In this document: positions 19,991-31,432 of the stretch, piece after piece | Layout of the letters: each line of letters starts with the position of its first letter | How positions within the stretch are numbered: position 1 is the stretch's first letter | Origin: Erinaceus europaeus | Taxonomy: Eukaryota > Chordata > Mammalia > Eulipotyphla > Erinaceidae | NCBI RefSeq assembly: GCF_950295315.1 | Contig: NC_080171.1 | Location: forward strand, 90,455,016 to 90,519,015 | Length of the DNA: 64,000 nucleotides | Direction of reading: 5' to 3' | Notes under the pieces: model-generated | Seen by the model: only the letters and a program-made list of their open reading frames with translations | What the model was told of the DNA's origin: nothing | Database searches by the model: none | Translations under genes and position numbers: made by a program

Positions 19991-21685
19991 AGTTCCCCAA
20001 CTCTTACCTTATGGTTTTTGTTTTCTTTATGTCAGAATATTTGCACATCATTGTATCTGTTTAATGGATTGGTACTATTTACTACCCTTCAATTCATTTT
20101 AGTTCTGATTCATTGGCTTTATTTACTTGTTTGTATGTTTATTTGTTTATCTATATATGTGCTTTGCTTCTGACCAAAATCCAGTTTAAAAGTTATCACC
20201 TAAGGAAAAGAATTTCTCATCCCCAAGTTGTTCCTTACTTCTTCAGTGTTTTCATGCAAATTCATGTTTGGAACAATGAATTCTGTTATTAGAAATTTGA
20301 ATGTTGCTCCAGAGAAGAAAATGCACTACATTATGAGTGATGTGGAAAGTAATGCCAAAATTCATATTCTAAAATATTTGGGTAATAATAAAGATCTAGG
20401 TTTGTAAAATGGCAGAATAGAACTAGATATTTTACATACACATGCATGTACATACCCCCAACATCCCTCCCCCACCAGCACACATATGTTGGGCAATCAA
20501 AAAAGTCATAATGAATGTTTTATATTTTTATGCAAATATGTGTCATGACATTCCCCAAAACATAATACTAGCACTTTACTGAAATTCCAGATTTTAATTA
20601 ATTAATTAATTTTTGTAAACCACAGCATGGCTCAGTTCTGACTTATGACAGTGCTAAAGACTGAACCTGGGACCTCAGAACCTTCACCATGGAAGACTTT
20701 TTTGTATAAGCTCTAAGCTACTTTCCCAATCCCTGGAGAGTTATTTTTTGGAGATGACAATTTACTATTACCAAATTTTATCTCACACTTTTTTTTCTCT
20801 TGCCAAGTAGCAATAATTCCATACCTTCCATATTTAATCACTTCAGTAAGATGTGAGTGGGCATAAACATAAATGTCACTTTCTTTCATAATGTAATGAT
20901 CTTTATGTTGTAATATTAATCAATAACTAATTTCATAGTTGGACAACTGTTTTTAATGACCTAGTATGTTGGAGGCATTGTTACTTACACAAGTTTTCAG
21001 ATCATTCTCTGAAGGACCAATCACTAAAACAGCAAATTCATTTCCTTGTCATAAAGTAGGAGCCAAGATACTCATTCCATTAATTAAGGAAAAGTGCATT
21101 TGGGTCTTTCTGGGTTAAGAGATAAAAGGTCTCAGGTCTAGACCTATGAGGAGAATCAAGTGAGAGCCATCTATTCAAAGACAACTGAATATGCTAAAAT
21201 GGAACTCAGATATGTTAATTATGAAGCTGTAGCATTTTATATATCTATTTCAGATTGGTTATATATCTTAACGTATGTATACCTATGACAACAATAGTCT
21301 TGCAAATCAGAATTTTCCCAATAAAGTGAATTAATTAAATCTGTTGGTAGATATAGAGCCAAGGATTACCCAGGACTTCTTTGCATATAATGTTACTTGC
21401 TACCAAAATTCTATATTCCTTTAGCTTATCCCCTCACAGAGTATCTTGAGTTCCTGAAGAATTAAGCTCAGTACCCACTATATTTCAATTAGTTTTCAAG
21501 GAATAGATAAAATGAATTAAATGGTAGGTATATTTGTATAATTTTTATTAGTTCTGATATCCTCAATACATAAGTTTTGATTATCTGATAGCTGTACTGA
21601 GATGAAGCAAAACTTATCTACTATGTTATAGGTTTAGTTTTCCAATACAGCAAAATTCCCAGAATAACTCTGAGATATTTTTTAT
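19991..21685. other. Mostly unique; old SINE and possible mariner scrap
   Basis: No gene. A decayed antisense family C SINE lies at ~20595-20735 ('gactgaacctgggacctcag'). 'ttgggcaatcaaaaaagtc' at ~20488-20507 recalls a mariner inverted-repeat start ('ttgggtgwtccaaaaagt' type), with a possible facing 'cattccccaa' at 20550. This is weak. Confidence 0.4.
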
Positions 21686-21689
21686 TCAT

Positions 21690-23466
21690 TTATTTATTTA
21701 TAAAAAGGAAACACTGACAAAACCATAGGATAAGAGGGGTACAACTTCACACAATTCCCACACCAGAACTCCATATTCCATCCCCTCCCTTGATAGCTTT
21801 CCTATTCTTCAACCTTCTGGGACTATGGACCCAAGGTCATTGTAGGATGAAAAAGTGGAAGGTCTGGCTTTTGTAATTGCTTCCCTTCTGAACATGGACA
21901 TTGACAGGTAAATCCATACTCCCAGCCTATCTCTTTCTTTCCTAGTGGGGCAGGTTCTGGGGAATAATACCTCCAGGACATATTGGTGGGACTGTCTGTC
22001 CAGGGAAGTCTGGTTGGCATCATGCTAGCATCTGGAACCTGGTGGCTGAAAAGAGAGTTAACATATAAAGTCAAACAAGTTGTTGACTAATCATGAACCT
22101 CAAATTCTGCAGTAGTGCAGTTAAAGAGTTGGGTGGGGTGGGGGGGTCTCCATTTTGCAGATAGCTAGTAGGCATATTTTAGTTATATTCCAAAGGGCCT
22201 ATGGATATAGTAGTGTGTTTTTTTTTTTTTTCCTCTGAACCTGAAATCTTATATGCAGGTGGAAACAAGTTATTGTCTGGGGAGATAACGTCATGGCTGG
22301 AAAAAAGGACCAGAAAACTGGATCATGGAAGAGAGTAGCTCCCTAATATGAGAAAGGGGTATAAATATTGTTGATTGTAAACTCCATTGATTTGATGTGA
22401 TCTGGGGTCCATAGTTAGCTTAGGAGCCTGTGTGACCTCTGTGTCCCTGTAGACCAGAGCTCACATTCTGTGGTTATGAATAGGAACATTCCATATTGCC
22501 CCAGTAAAGACCTATCTTGCTCAGGTATAGGATAAAGTATGTTGTCCATCCTCCCTTGGGAGTATGGAACATTCTCTACCATTGCTGATCCAAGTTGAGG
22601 GCAAGGTCCTATGGAGGCCCACAAAGGGTTCTGTTTTGTTGTTCCTGATAGAAATGACCAGTAAAAATGGACAGAGGGATTTATTCAAGTTCTAGGCCCA
22701 TCAAGTATGTTTAGGAATCTCAGGACTCCCAAATTAGGGCCCCAGCTGATGGAATGGCCTGATAGTGACTAAAGAGTCATTGATAAAGTATGCCCGTCTC
22801 TTGCCTTTATTCAGCTTTAGCAGTCCTTGCTTTGATAAGGTTAGCTTTGAAGTATGTGAGAGAATATAATAAGAAGTAGGTGAGTATGGTATCTAAGTCT
22901 AAGTAGACACTATTTCATTATCAACTTTATGCTGACTCACTCCAGACTATTGTGTACTTTTGCTTTCAGGTATATATTTTGCCCTAATTTATGGATACAT
23001 GTGAACATGTACCCTATCTTATGGGACCTGGTTTATATCTAGGTTTTGGGACTTTGTTATGAAGTGAACCCACCTGGAATGGAATTAGAGAATCCTATGA
23101 AAGGAAAGGTCTCACCTGAATAATGAGGCTGAAGGGTTGACATTCCATGTCATACATCTCTGGACAGTCTGAAGTGAACCATGTTGATGTGGTACTCATG
23201 CGTTGATCAGGTTGGGATCAGCAGATGCAATATTATTTGGTATGAGTTGAGAGAAGCATGCAGGAAAGTGAGACCCACCCTAGAGGTTCCAGTACTAGGG
23301 AAAATAAAGGCTTTATAGAGGAAGTGGGAGTTTCCATCTATATTAGGTTTTAAGAAGGCAATAGACAGTTAAAGCTATAATTACATTACTTGGCAATTGA
23401 AATATCCCATTGTTAGGATTTGCTGTATCATACACAACATCACCATAATTAATGTCCTTTAACATT
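21690..23466 (-). repeat. Long L1 3'UTR (distal part)
   Basis: This is the fullest 3'UTR copy in the window and the reference for the many tails listed elsewhere: 'aaaaccataggataagagg', 'ttgggactatggacccaagg'-type text (21818-21840), 'aggttgggatcagcag'. With 25004-25380 the 3'UTR is over 2 kb, very long for L1. It is non-coding. Confidence 0.8.
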
Positions 23467-23477
23467 ACTTGTATATA
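23467..23477 (+). repeat. Target-site duplication, left (acttgtatata)
   Basis: An 11-bp sequence identical to 24993-25003, flanking the CR1/Jockey-group LINE fragment. In the paralogous L1 copies (30570-30590, 33960-33975) only one copy of this site is present. Confidence 0.93.
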
Positions 23478-24992
23478 TGTGGCTGACCATCTCATTGCCT
23501 CCCTGGATGCAGCACGATCCTCCCTGGATCCCACTGGCAACAACTCATGGAAAGTCTGAACTTCACCCACTCAAGTAGGAAGGCCTGGAAGCTTCTTCAT
23601 AGTCTGGGTGCTGGTAGCCAACCCTCTCCCGTCTCCCATCCTCCCGTATCTCCAAACTCAGTGGCCAGTCACCTAACTCAAGTTGGTCGTGCTAAGATCG
23701 ACCCAGTCTGGAAAAGAGAAATTTCCCATGAGTGGTCATCCCACTTCCGTTTATCTTGTCCATCTCCAAAACTCTCTTCCTTTACACTGTCTGAACTGGA
23801 AGACGCTTTGAAGAGGGTTAAACCGGGAACGGCTTCTGGCTACAACAACATCACCCCAGAACTCATTCTTAACATGGGCCCCGTGGCAAAGAAGTGGCTC
23901 ACTACATTCCTGTCCCACATCTTGGAATCCGAATCTATGCCCAAAATTTGGCGTTGTGTGAAGATAATAGCAGTTTTGAAACCAAAGAAAGACCCAACAC
24001 TGGCCGCCAGCTATAGACCAATTTCTCTCCTCTCCATGTGTTACAAACTCCTTGAGAGGCTGCTTCTGTCACTTATTTCTCATCTTACAGAGAAATTCCT
24101 ATCACCCGCCCAAGCTGGTTTCCACCCAGGAAGATCTACCTGCGAACAAGCCCTGGCCCTCTCAACTTACATTGAAAATGGATTCCAGAAGAATTTAAAG
24201 ATGGGTGCTGTCTTTGTTGATCTCACAGCAGCCTATGACATGGTCTGGCACCATGGTCTCCTAGTCAAGATCTCAAGATGCCTGCCTCCATGGGTGGCCA
24301 ACAGAATCTTCTGTTTCTTCTCCAAAACAGAAGATTCCGGGTGCATCTGGGTGACAAGTCTAGCAGATGGAGACTTGTCTCAAATGGCCTCCCCCAGGGC
24401 TCTGTTCTGGCTCCTACACTATTTAATATTTACATCAATGACCTTCCAGAAACTTCTTCAAGGAAGTTCATCTACGCCGATGACATCTGCTGTGCAACTC
24501 AGGCATCCAAGTTTGACATCCTCGAGGAAACACTCATGAAAGACATGTCTCTGATATCTGATTAGTGTAAAAAATGGTGACTAATCCCTAGCACTGCAAA
24601 AACGGTATCATCTGTTTTCCATCTACACCATGCCTCGGCCTCGCGTGAGCTTAATGTGCAGTTTGACGATACAAGAATGCGGCATGAAGCCCAGCCAGTC
24701 TATCTTGGCGTTACTCTTGATCACACCCTGTCATTTCATGAACATCTCATAAAAACTGCAGCAAAGGTGGGCACAAGGAATAACATCATTGCAAGACTGG
24801 CCAGCTCCTCATGGGGTGCGAACACTTCCACACTACGATCATCATCTCTGGCATTATGCTATTCCAACCATGACCCACATAGTCAACGACTGCCACCTCT
24901 CCAGATTCAAAGGAGGTCTCGAAACTTTACATCAGGCTCAACCTGATGCTGTTGACTGGCTACGGAAGAAGGGCAAATGCTAGAAGAAGAAG
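23478..24992 (+). pseudogene. CR1/Jockey-group LINE fragment (reverse transcriptase), 5'-truncated and broken
   Basis: A non-L1 LINE polymerase inserted in the antisense L1 3'UTR. The open frame at 23547-24539 (its ATG is internal, not a real start) begins in the linker before RT ('NFTHSSRKAWKLLHSLGA'). It continues with RT motifs 'VKPGTASGYNNITPE', 'YRPISLLSMCYKLLERLL', 'AQAGFHPGRST' and 'VFVDLTAAYD' (catalytic Asp region). A frameshift near 24305-24315 moves the homology to the second frame, with 'LPQGSVLAPTLF' and the intact catalytic FIYADD (YADD at 24473-24484). Stops follow at 24563 and 24581, then 'VYLGVTLDHTLSFHEHL' and 'LALCYS'. Near 24867-24873 a deletion joins directly to the C-terminal end 'THIVNDCHLSRF...AVDWL'. 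The 3' end is (gaa)n-like at 24981-24992. The endonuclease domain is absent. The Y-R-P-I-S-L-L and F-V-D-L motif style is that of CR1/Jockey-group elements of invertebrates, not L1 or BovB (family knowledge). Clade assignment needs a tree. Confidence 0.9.
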
Positions 24993-25003
24993 ACTTGTAT
25001 ATA
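24993..25003 (+). repeat. Target-site duplication, right (acttgtatata)
   Basis: The exact partner of 23467-23477. L1 3'UTR sequence resumes at once with 'gctgtaccaccggttgc'. Confidence 0.93.
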
Positions 25004-25379
25004 GCTGTACCACCGGTTGCTTCTGTTCTCTAAGCTTTTAAGAGAGTCAACATATCAAAAACTCAGCATATGTGCATTAAGAAGTTTGAAACATTCAATC
25101 AATTTCCCCCTATAGTAATTAAATAGAGATTTATATGACTTTAATTAATATGAATGTACATAAACATCGTACCTACAAACAAAAGACTGTGCACATTCCA
25201 CTCCACCCACTCCCACCAGTGAAGCTGAACATCCACCCTCACACTCAACCCAGGGTTTTCACTTTGGTGTCCTACTCTAGATTTAGTCAGATCCTGCTTT
25301 TATTCTTTCTCAAATTCTGTTGATGAATGGGATCATCTCATTCTCATCTTTATCTTTCTGACTTAGCTCACTTAACATA
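25004..25379 (-). repeat. L1 3'UTR (proximal part)
   Basis: Continues the host L1 after the insertion: 'atagctgtaccaccgg', 'ggttttcactttggtg', 'cagatcctgctttta', up to the start of the ORF2 coding end. Confidence 0.8.
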
Positions 25380-28200
25380 ATCCCTTCTAGCTCTGTCCAA
25401 GATGGCTCAGAGAAGCTGGATTCATTATTCTTAATAGCAGCGTAATATTCCATTGTGTATATATACCACAGCTTTCTCAGTCAGTCATCTGTTGTTGGGC
25501 ACCTGGGTTGATTACAGGTTTTAGCTATTACAAATTGTACTGCTATGAACATAGATGTACAAATACACATATTTTTTGGTTAGGTATTATGGAGTCCCTT
25601 GGAGGGGCATTATTGGGTCATATGGAAGATCCATGTTTAGCCTTGTGAGAGTTCTCCAGACTGCTCTCCAAAGAGGTTGGACACATTTAGATTCCCACAA
25701 GCAGTGAAGAATGGTTCCTCTGTCCCCACAACCTCTTCAGGATTTGTTGCTACTGTCCTTTTTGATGTATGCCATTCTCACAGGGTTGAGGTGGTATCTC
25801 AGTGTTGTCTTTATTGCATATCTCTTATAATCAATGACCTGGAGCAATTTTTAATTTGTTTGTCAGGCTTTTGCATCTCTTATGTAGCAAATGTTCTGTT
25901 CATATCCTCTGCTAATTTTGCTTTTTTGTTGCTAAGATTGCTGAGCTCTTTGTATATTTGATTACTAGTTTCTTGTCTGAAGTATGGCATGTGAAGATCT
26001 TCTCCCATTCTGTGAGGGGTCTCTTTGTTTTTGTGATAGTTTCTTTGGCTGTGCAGAAGCTTTTAAAACTGATGAAGTCCCATTGATTTGTTTTTGCTTT
26101 AGTCTTCCTTGCAATTGGGTTTGTTTCATCAAAGATGTCCTTGAGGTTTAGGTGGGAAAGTGTTTTACCAATGTTTTCCTCTAAGTATTTGATCATTTCT
26201 GGTCTAACATACAAGTCCTTGATCCATTTGGAGTTATTTTTGTTTCTGGTGAGATAAAGTGGTACAGTTTCATTCTTCTGCATGTTTCAATCCAGTTTTC
26301 CCAGCACCATTTATTGAAGAGAGCCTCCTTCCTTCATTTAATACTTTGGGCCTCCTTATCAAAGATTAGATGTCCATAGGTGTGGGGCTTCTGTTATGGG
26401 CTTTCAATTCAATTTCAATGGTCTGTATGCATATTTTTATTCCAGTACCAGGCTGTTTTGATGATGATGGCCTTATAATATAGTTGAGATCTGGGAGTGT
26501 GATGCCTCCATTTCTGTTTCTTTTCCTCAAGATAGTTTTGGAGATTCTAGGTGTTTCCTGGTTCCCGATTAATGATTTTAGTTTTTGTTCTATTCTCTTA
26601 AAGAAGTTTGGTGGAACTTTGATTAGTATTGTCTTAAAGTTGTATATGACTCTGAGAAGAATATTCATTTTGATGGTATTAATTCTTCCATGAACATGGG
26701 TTGTCTTTCCACTTCTTGGTGTCATTTTCTATTTCCTTGAAAAGAAAATGACTCATACTTTTCAGTATACAAATTTTTCACTTCTTTGGCCCAGTTTATT
26801 CCAAGGTATTTTGTTTATAATGCTGCAACAGTGAATGGGAGTGATTTCTGTATGTTTTCTTCGGATTTATTATTTTCATAAAGAAATGCCACTGATTTTT
26901 GTACATTCATTTTGTAGCCTGACACCTTGCTATATTGCCTAATAACTTCCAGTAGCTTTCTGCTGGATTCTTTAGGTTTTTCTATGTATACTATCACAAC
27001 ATTTGCAAATAGTGAGAACCTGACTTCTTCCTTTCCCATCTGCATTCCTCCTTTGACTTCTTTCTTTTATCTGATTGCTATGTCAAGAACTTTCAATACT
27101 GTTTTGAAGAGTAATGGTGATAGTGGACAGCCCTGTCTCATCCCTGATCTGAGGGGGAATGCTTTCAGGTTCTTTTTGTTGAGTATGATCTTGGTTGTAT
27201 GTTTGCTATATATGGACTTCATTATCTTGAGGAATTTCCCATCTAGTCCCATTTTTTGCAGTGTTTTGAACATAAATGTGTGTTGGATATTGTCAAGGGC
27301 TTTCTGTGAATCTATTGAGAAGATAATCACGTGGTTTTTGGTTTTGCTTTTATTGATGTGGTGAATGACATTGATTGACTTAGGTATGTTGAACCATCCT
27401 TGCATTCCTGTGATAAATTCTATGTGGTCATGATGAATAATTTTTTTTGATATTCTGCTGTATCCTGTTGGCTAGGAACTTGTTTACTATTTTTTTTCTT
27501 GTTTACTATTATGGCATACTATCTATGTTCATCAGAGACATTGGTCTGTAGTTTTCATTTTTTGTTGTGTTTCTATCTACTTTTGGTATCAGGGTAATGT
27601 TGACCTCATAGAAGGTGGAAGGTTGTGTTCCTGTTTGTTCAATCTTGTGGAACAGCTTTAGATATTTAATTATTAACTGTTTCCTGAAGGTTTTGCAGAA
27701 TTCGTTTGTAAAGCCATCTGTTCCAGGACTTTTGTTTTTGGGAAGACTCTTAATAACTGTTTCAATTTCTTTGTCTGTGATTGATGTATTTATGTTTTGT
27801 CATGTTTCTGGAATTCTTCCATTTCATAGATGTTTTGCATGATTTTCTGTATTTCTGTGGTGTCAGTTGTGATATCTTCTCTATCATTTACAATTCTATT
27901 TATTTGAGTCTTATCCCCCCCTTTTTTTTTAGAGAATCTGCCTAGGGGTTTGTCAGTATTGTTTAATTTTTCAAAGAACAAACATTTGGCTTCATTGATC
28001 TTTTGTAGTTATTTTTGTTCAGTTTTGGAAGAGCATATGTTTCTAGGAATTCTTCCATTTCTTCCAGATTCTCTAGCTTGATGGCCTATAGTTCTTCAGA
28101 GAATTTTTGAGTGATTTTCTGGATTTCTGTGGTATCTGATGTGATATCTCCTCTATTGTTTACAATTCTATTAATTCGAGTCTTCTACCCCCATCTTTTC

Positions 28201-28242
<42 letters not shown>

Positions 28243-29359
28243 TTTCTTTCTTTCTTTCTTTCTTTTTTTTTTTAGTGAGTCTGGCTAGGGGTTTTTCAAT
28301 CTTCAAAGAACCAACACTTGGCTTCACTGGTTTTTTTGTATGTTTCCTTATTTTTGATGTTGTTTATTTCTGCTCTAGTTTTAGTGATTTCTGTCCTTCT
28401 GGTTGCTTTAGGGTTCCTTTGTTCCTTAAGATGTGCAGTAGAGTCAGTTATTTGAGCTTTTTCTTGTTCTCCAATGTGTGATTGTATGACTATGAGTGGG
28501 CCTCTCAGTACTGCTTTAGTTGTGTCCCAAATATTTTGATGGCTTGTGTCTTTGTTTTCATGTGTTTCCAGAGAGTGCCTCTCTGACCCAGAATTTCTTA
28601 AGCAGCATGTTGTTAAATTTCCAAATTTTGTGACTTTTAGTAATTTTATCTTTGTTGTTGAATGTTATCTTTTCTCCACTGTGCTCTGAGAAGATACTTG
28701 GGATGATTTCATTGCTCTTGAATTTGTTGATACTGTCTTTGTGGCCTAACATATGGTCTATCCTTGAGGATGTGCTGTGTGGATTTTAAAAGAATGTGTA
28801 TTCCAGTTTTGTAGGGTGAAGAAATCTGAAAATGCCCAGGATGTATAGTCTGTCCATCTCTTCATTTAATTCTCTTGTTTCTTTGTTGATTCTTTATTCA
28901 TTGATCTAAGTGTGACAGTGGGATATTGAAGTCTCCCAATATTATTGTATTATTATTGATGTATTTTTGTAGTTATTTCAGTAGTGTTTGATGTATTTAG
29001 ATGGTCCTTAATTGGTTTCATAGATGTTATTAATTGTTAAATCTTCTTGGTTGATTTATTATCTGATAATTATGGAATGTCTTTCCCTATTTTTTATTAC
29101 TTTATTTAATTTAAAGTCTATGGTGTCAGAGATAAGAATGGCTGTTCCTGCATTTTTGTGTTCCATTAGCCTGTATGATACTTTTCCATCCTTTCACTTT
29201 AAGTCTCTGTTTGTTTTGTTGGATCAGGTGAAAATCTTGCTCACAGCATATGGCTCGGTTGTGTTTTCTTATCCATCCTCCCACTCCTTGTCTCTTAATG
29301 GATGAGTTTAAGTCATTGGTGTTTATTGACATTATGGATTTGATGTATTGTAATACCAT
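25380..29359 (-). pseudogene. L1 ORF2 (endonuclease-RT), degenerate
   Basis: The N-terminus at 29359 ('MVLQYIKSIMSINTNDLN') shows the endonuclease start. The catalytic Glu motif QE(S/T)H reads 'EQDFHL', so Glu is replaced by Asp. RT pieces: 27405-27067 ('[18 protein letters not shown]', '[18 protein letters not shown]') and 27045-26815, where the F-A-D-D box reads '[11 protein letters not shown]', losing both catalytic aspartates. C-terminal pieces lie at 26725-26366 and 26283-25912 ('LNLKDIFDETNPIARK', 'TEWEKIFTCHTSDK'). Many stops and frameshifts are present, so it cannot be active. The order and the ~4-kb span fit a complete ORF2. Confidence 0.93.
27795..28345 (-). repeat. Tandem duplication within L1 ORF2, with (CTTT)n
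   Basis: 'ggaattcttccatttc' (27808 and 28046), 'gatttctgtggt'-type text, 'gatatct(t/c)ctct', 'tttacaattctatt' and 'ctaggggtttt(t/g)' occur twice in order. The unit is ~240-300 bp. The second copy contains a (CTTT)n run at 28196-28268. Confidence 0.82.
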
Positions 29360-29519
29360 TATTCAATATTTTTTTATTTTCTCTGATATTTGGCAAGTAC
29401 TATGGTGATGTTCTTGTTTATAAGAGGTCATTTACAACCTCTTTCAGGGCAGGCTTGGTGATGGTTGCCTCCTTTAACTGTTGTATATCTGAGAAGGTTT
29501 TGATCCCTTAATCTAGTTT

Positions 29520-31432
29520 GAATGAAAGTCTAGTGGGATATATTATCCTTGTTTGAAACCCTTTTTCATTGAGGGCTCGATAGATATCTTGACATTCTCT
29601 TCTGGGTTTTAGAATTTGAGTGAAGAAGTCTGCTGATAGTCTTATGGGTTTTCCCCTGTATGTGACTTTTTGATTTTTCTCTTGCAGCCTTTAGGATCCT
29701 TTCTTTATCCTTATTTTTTTTTCTTTTTTTTTAATGTTGTTTTAAAATTTTTATTTATAAAATGGAAATGTTAACAAAACCATAGGATAAGAGGGGTTAG
29801 AATTCCACACAATTCCCACCATCAATACTTATATCCCACCCATTCCCCTGATAAATTTCCTATTCTTTAACCTTCTAGAAGTATGGACCCAAGATCATTG
29901 TGGGATACAAAAGGTGGAAAATCTGGCTTCTATAATTCCTTCCAGCTGAACATGGGCGTTGACATGTCTATGCATACTCCCAATATTCTCTCTCTTTCCC
30001 TAGTTTAGCTCCAGGATACATTGGTGGGGTTGTCTTTCCCGGGAAGTCTGGTTGGCATTATGCTAGTATCTGGAACATGGCTGCTGAAAATAGAGTTAAC
30101 ATACAAAGCCAAACAAATTGTTAACCAATCATCAACCTAAAGGCTGGAATAGTGCAGATGAACAGTTATATCCAGGTTTTGAGACTTTGTTAGGAAATGA
30201 ACCACCTGGAATGGAATTAGAGAATTCTATGGAAGGAAAGGTGTCATCAGACTAATGAGGCTAAGGGTTGACATTCCATGCCTGACTTATCTGGACACAG
30301 TCTAAAGTGAAGCATGTTGCGGTGGTACTCATTTCATTAACCAGGGTTGGATTGGTGGATGCAATATCATTTGGTATGAACTGAGAGAAACATGCAGGAT
30401 AGTAAGTACAACACTAGAGTTTCAAGGACAGGGGGAAATATAGGGCTTAATGAGACAATAGATATTTATTGCTATAATAACATTATTTTGCAATTGGGTT
30501 ATATTTGAAATACCCCCTTTTGATAGAATTTGCTGTATCATACACAACATCACCATAATTTATATCCTTTGACATTATTTTTATATAGCTGTGCCACCAA
30601 TTGTTTCTGTTCTCCATGGTCTAAGCTTTTAAGATAGTCAGCATCTCAAAGAATCAGCCTATGGTCTGTGCACTAAAAAGTTTGAGACATTCAATCATTT
30701 TCCCCCTCTCATATTAATTAAATAGTGATTTATATGACTACAAATTAATAGTAGTCTACATAAATAAATAGGAGTGTACAAACTTCTTATCATTGTAACT
30801 ATGATATGTCTTAGTGCCTTAAGGTCTGAATTGATTATTTTTGGGACTCTCTGGGCCTCTTAAATCTTATGTCCTTTCTGTTGTTTAAGTGTGGGAAGTT
30901 TTCTTCTATTATTTCCTTTAGATTGTTTACCTCCCCTTCCTCTTTTTCTTCTTTTTGTAGGCCAAGTATATGAACGTTATTTCTTTTCAGATCATCCCAT
31001 AGGTCTCTGTTGTTGTTTTCAGAGTCTCTCAATCTCTTTTTGAGCTCTTTTTCCTTTTTCTTAGTTTTCTCAAGTTCATCCTCTATCTAGCTAATTCTGT
31101 TCTCTGCTTCTGTTAATCTGCTTTCCCTTCCCTCTGCTTCTTTCTTCAGTTCAGTTATACTATTGACTTTTTCTGCAAATTGACCTTTTACCTCAGACAT
31201 TTCATCTTTCAGTTCTCAAGGTAACTAGTATTTTCCTGAGGGTCTCACCTGTTGTTCCCCTGATTCTGATAGCCCTTTCCTCCATGGTTGTGTTCATTTC
31301 TGTGATTATTAGGTTTACTATTGCTTGCACAATTTTCTTATCTATGGTTACTTCTGACTAATTTGGAGTTTCTTCTTGGCTTTTGTCCTAACTAATTGTG
31401 ATAGCAGATTTATGTGCTCTTGATTTAACCAT
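29520..31432 (-). pseudogene. L1 ORF1, split by another L1 tail
   Basis: The start region lies at 31432-31430 (plus-strand cat). The piece 31032-30835 reads 'NNNRDLWDDLKRNNVHILGL' and 'EEGEVNNLKEIIEENF', clearly the ORF1 middle. The C-terminal part (29710-29530) is recognised by alignment to 8950-9145. Between them lies a foreign L1 tail (29716-30781). The coiled-coil part at 31040-31330 has stops. This copy lacks the 4-nt insertion seen in the sense L1. Confidence 0.9.
29716..30781 (-). mobile_element. L1 3'UTR insertion (antisense) inside L1 ORF1
   Basis: It starts at a T-rich tract (A-tail reversed, 29716-29742), then 'aaaaccataggataagagg', 'aagtatggacccaagatc', 'gaatggaattagagaattc', 'atgcaatatcatttgg' and 'ctcatattaattaaatag'. 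It is 5'-truncated and shorter than the host 3'UTR, with an internal gap. ORF1 homology resumes at ~30782. Confidence 0.88.

Noticed and set aside
23478..24992. BovB/RTE identity for the foreign RT
   Set aside because: RTE RTs have a different motif style (for example around the NYR.I.LL box). The YRPISLL, FVDL and HIVNDC signatures fit the CR1/Jockey group better, though no tree could be made.
28196..28268. CRISPR-like regular repeat
   Set aside because: It is a simple (CTTT)n microsatellite within L1, without spacers. No array of repeats and unique spacers exists in the window.
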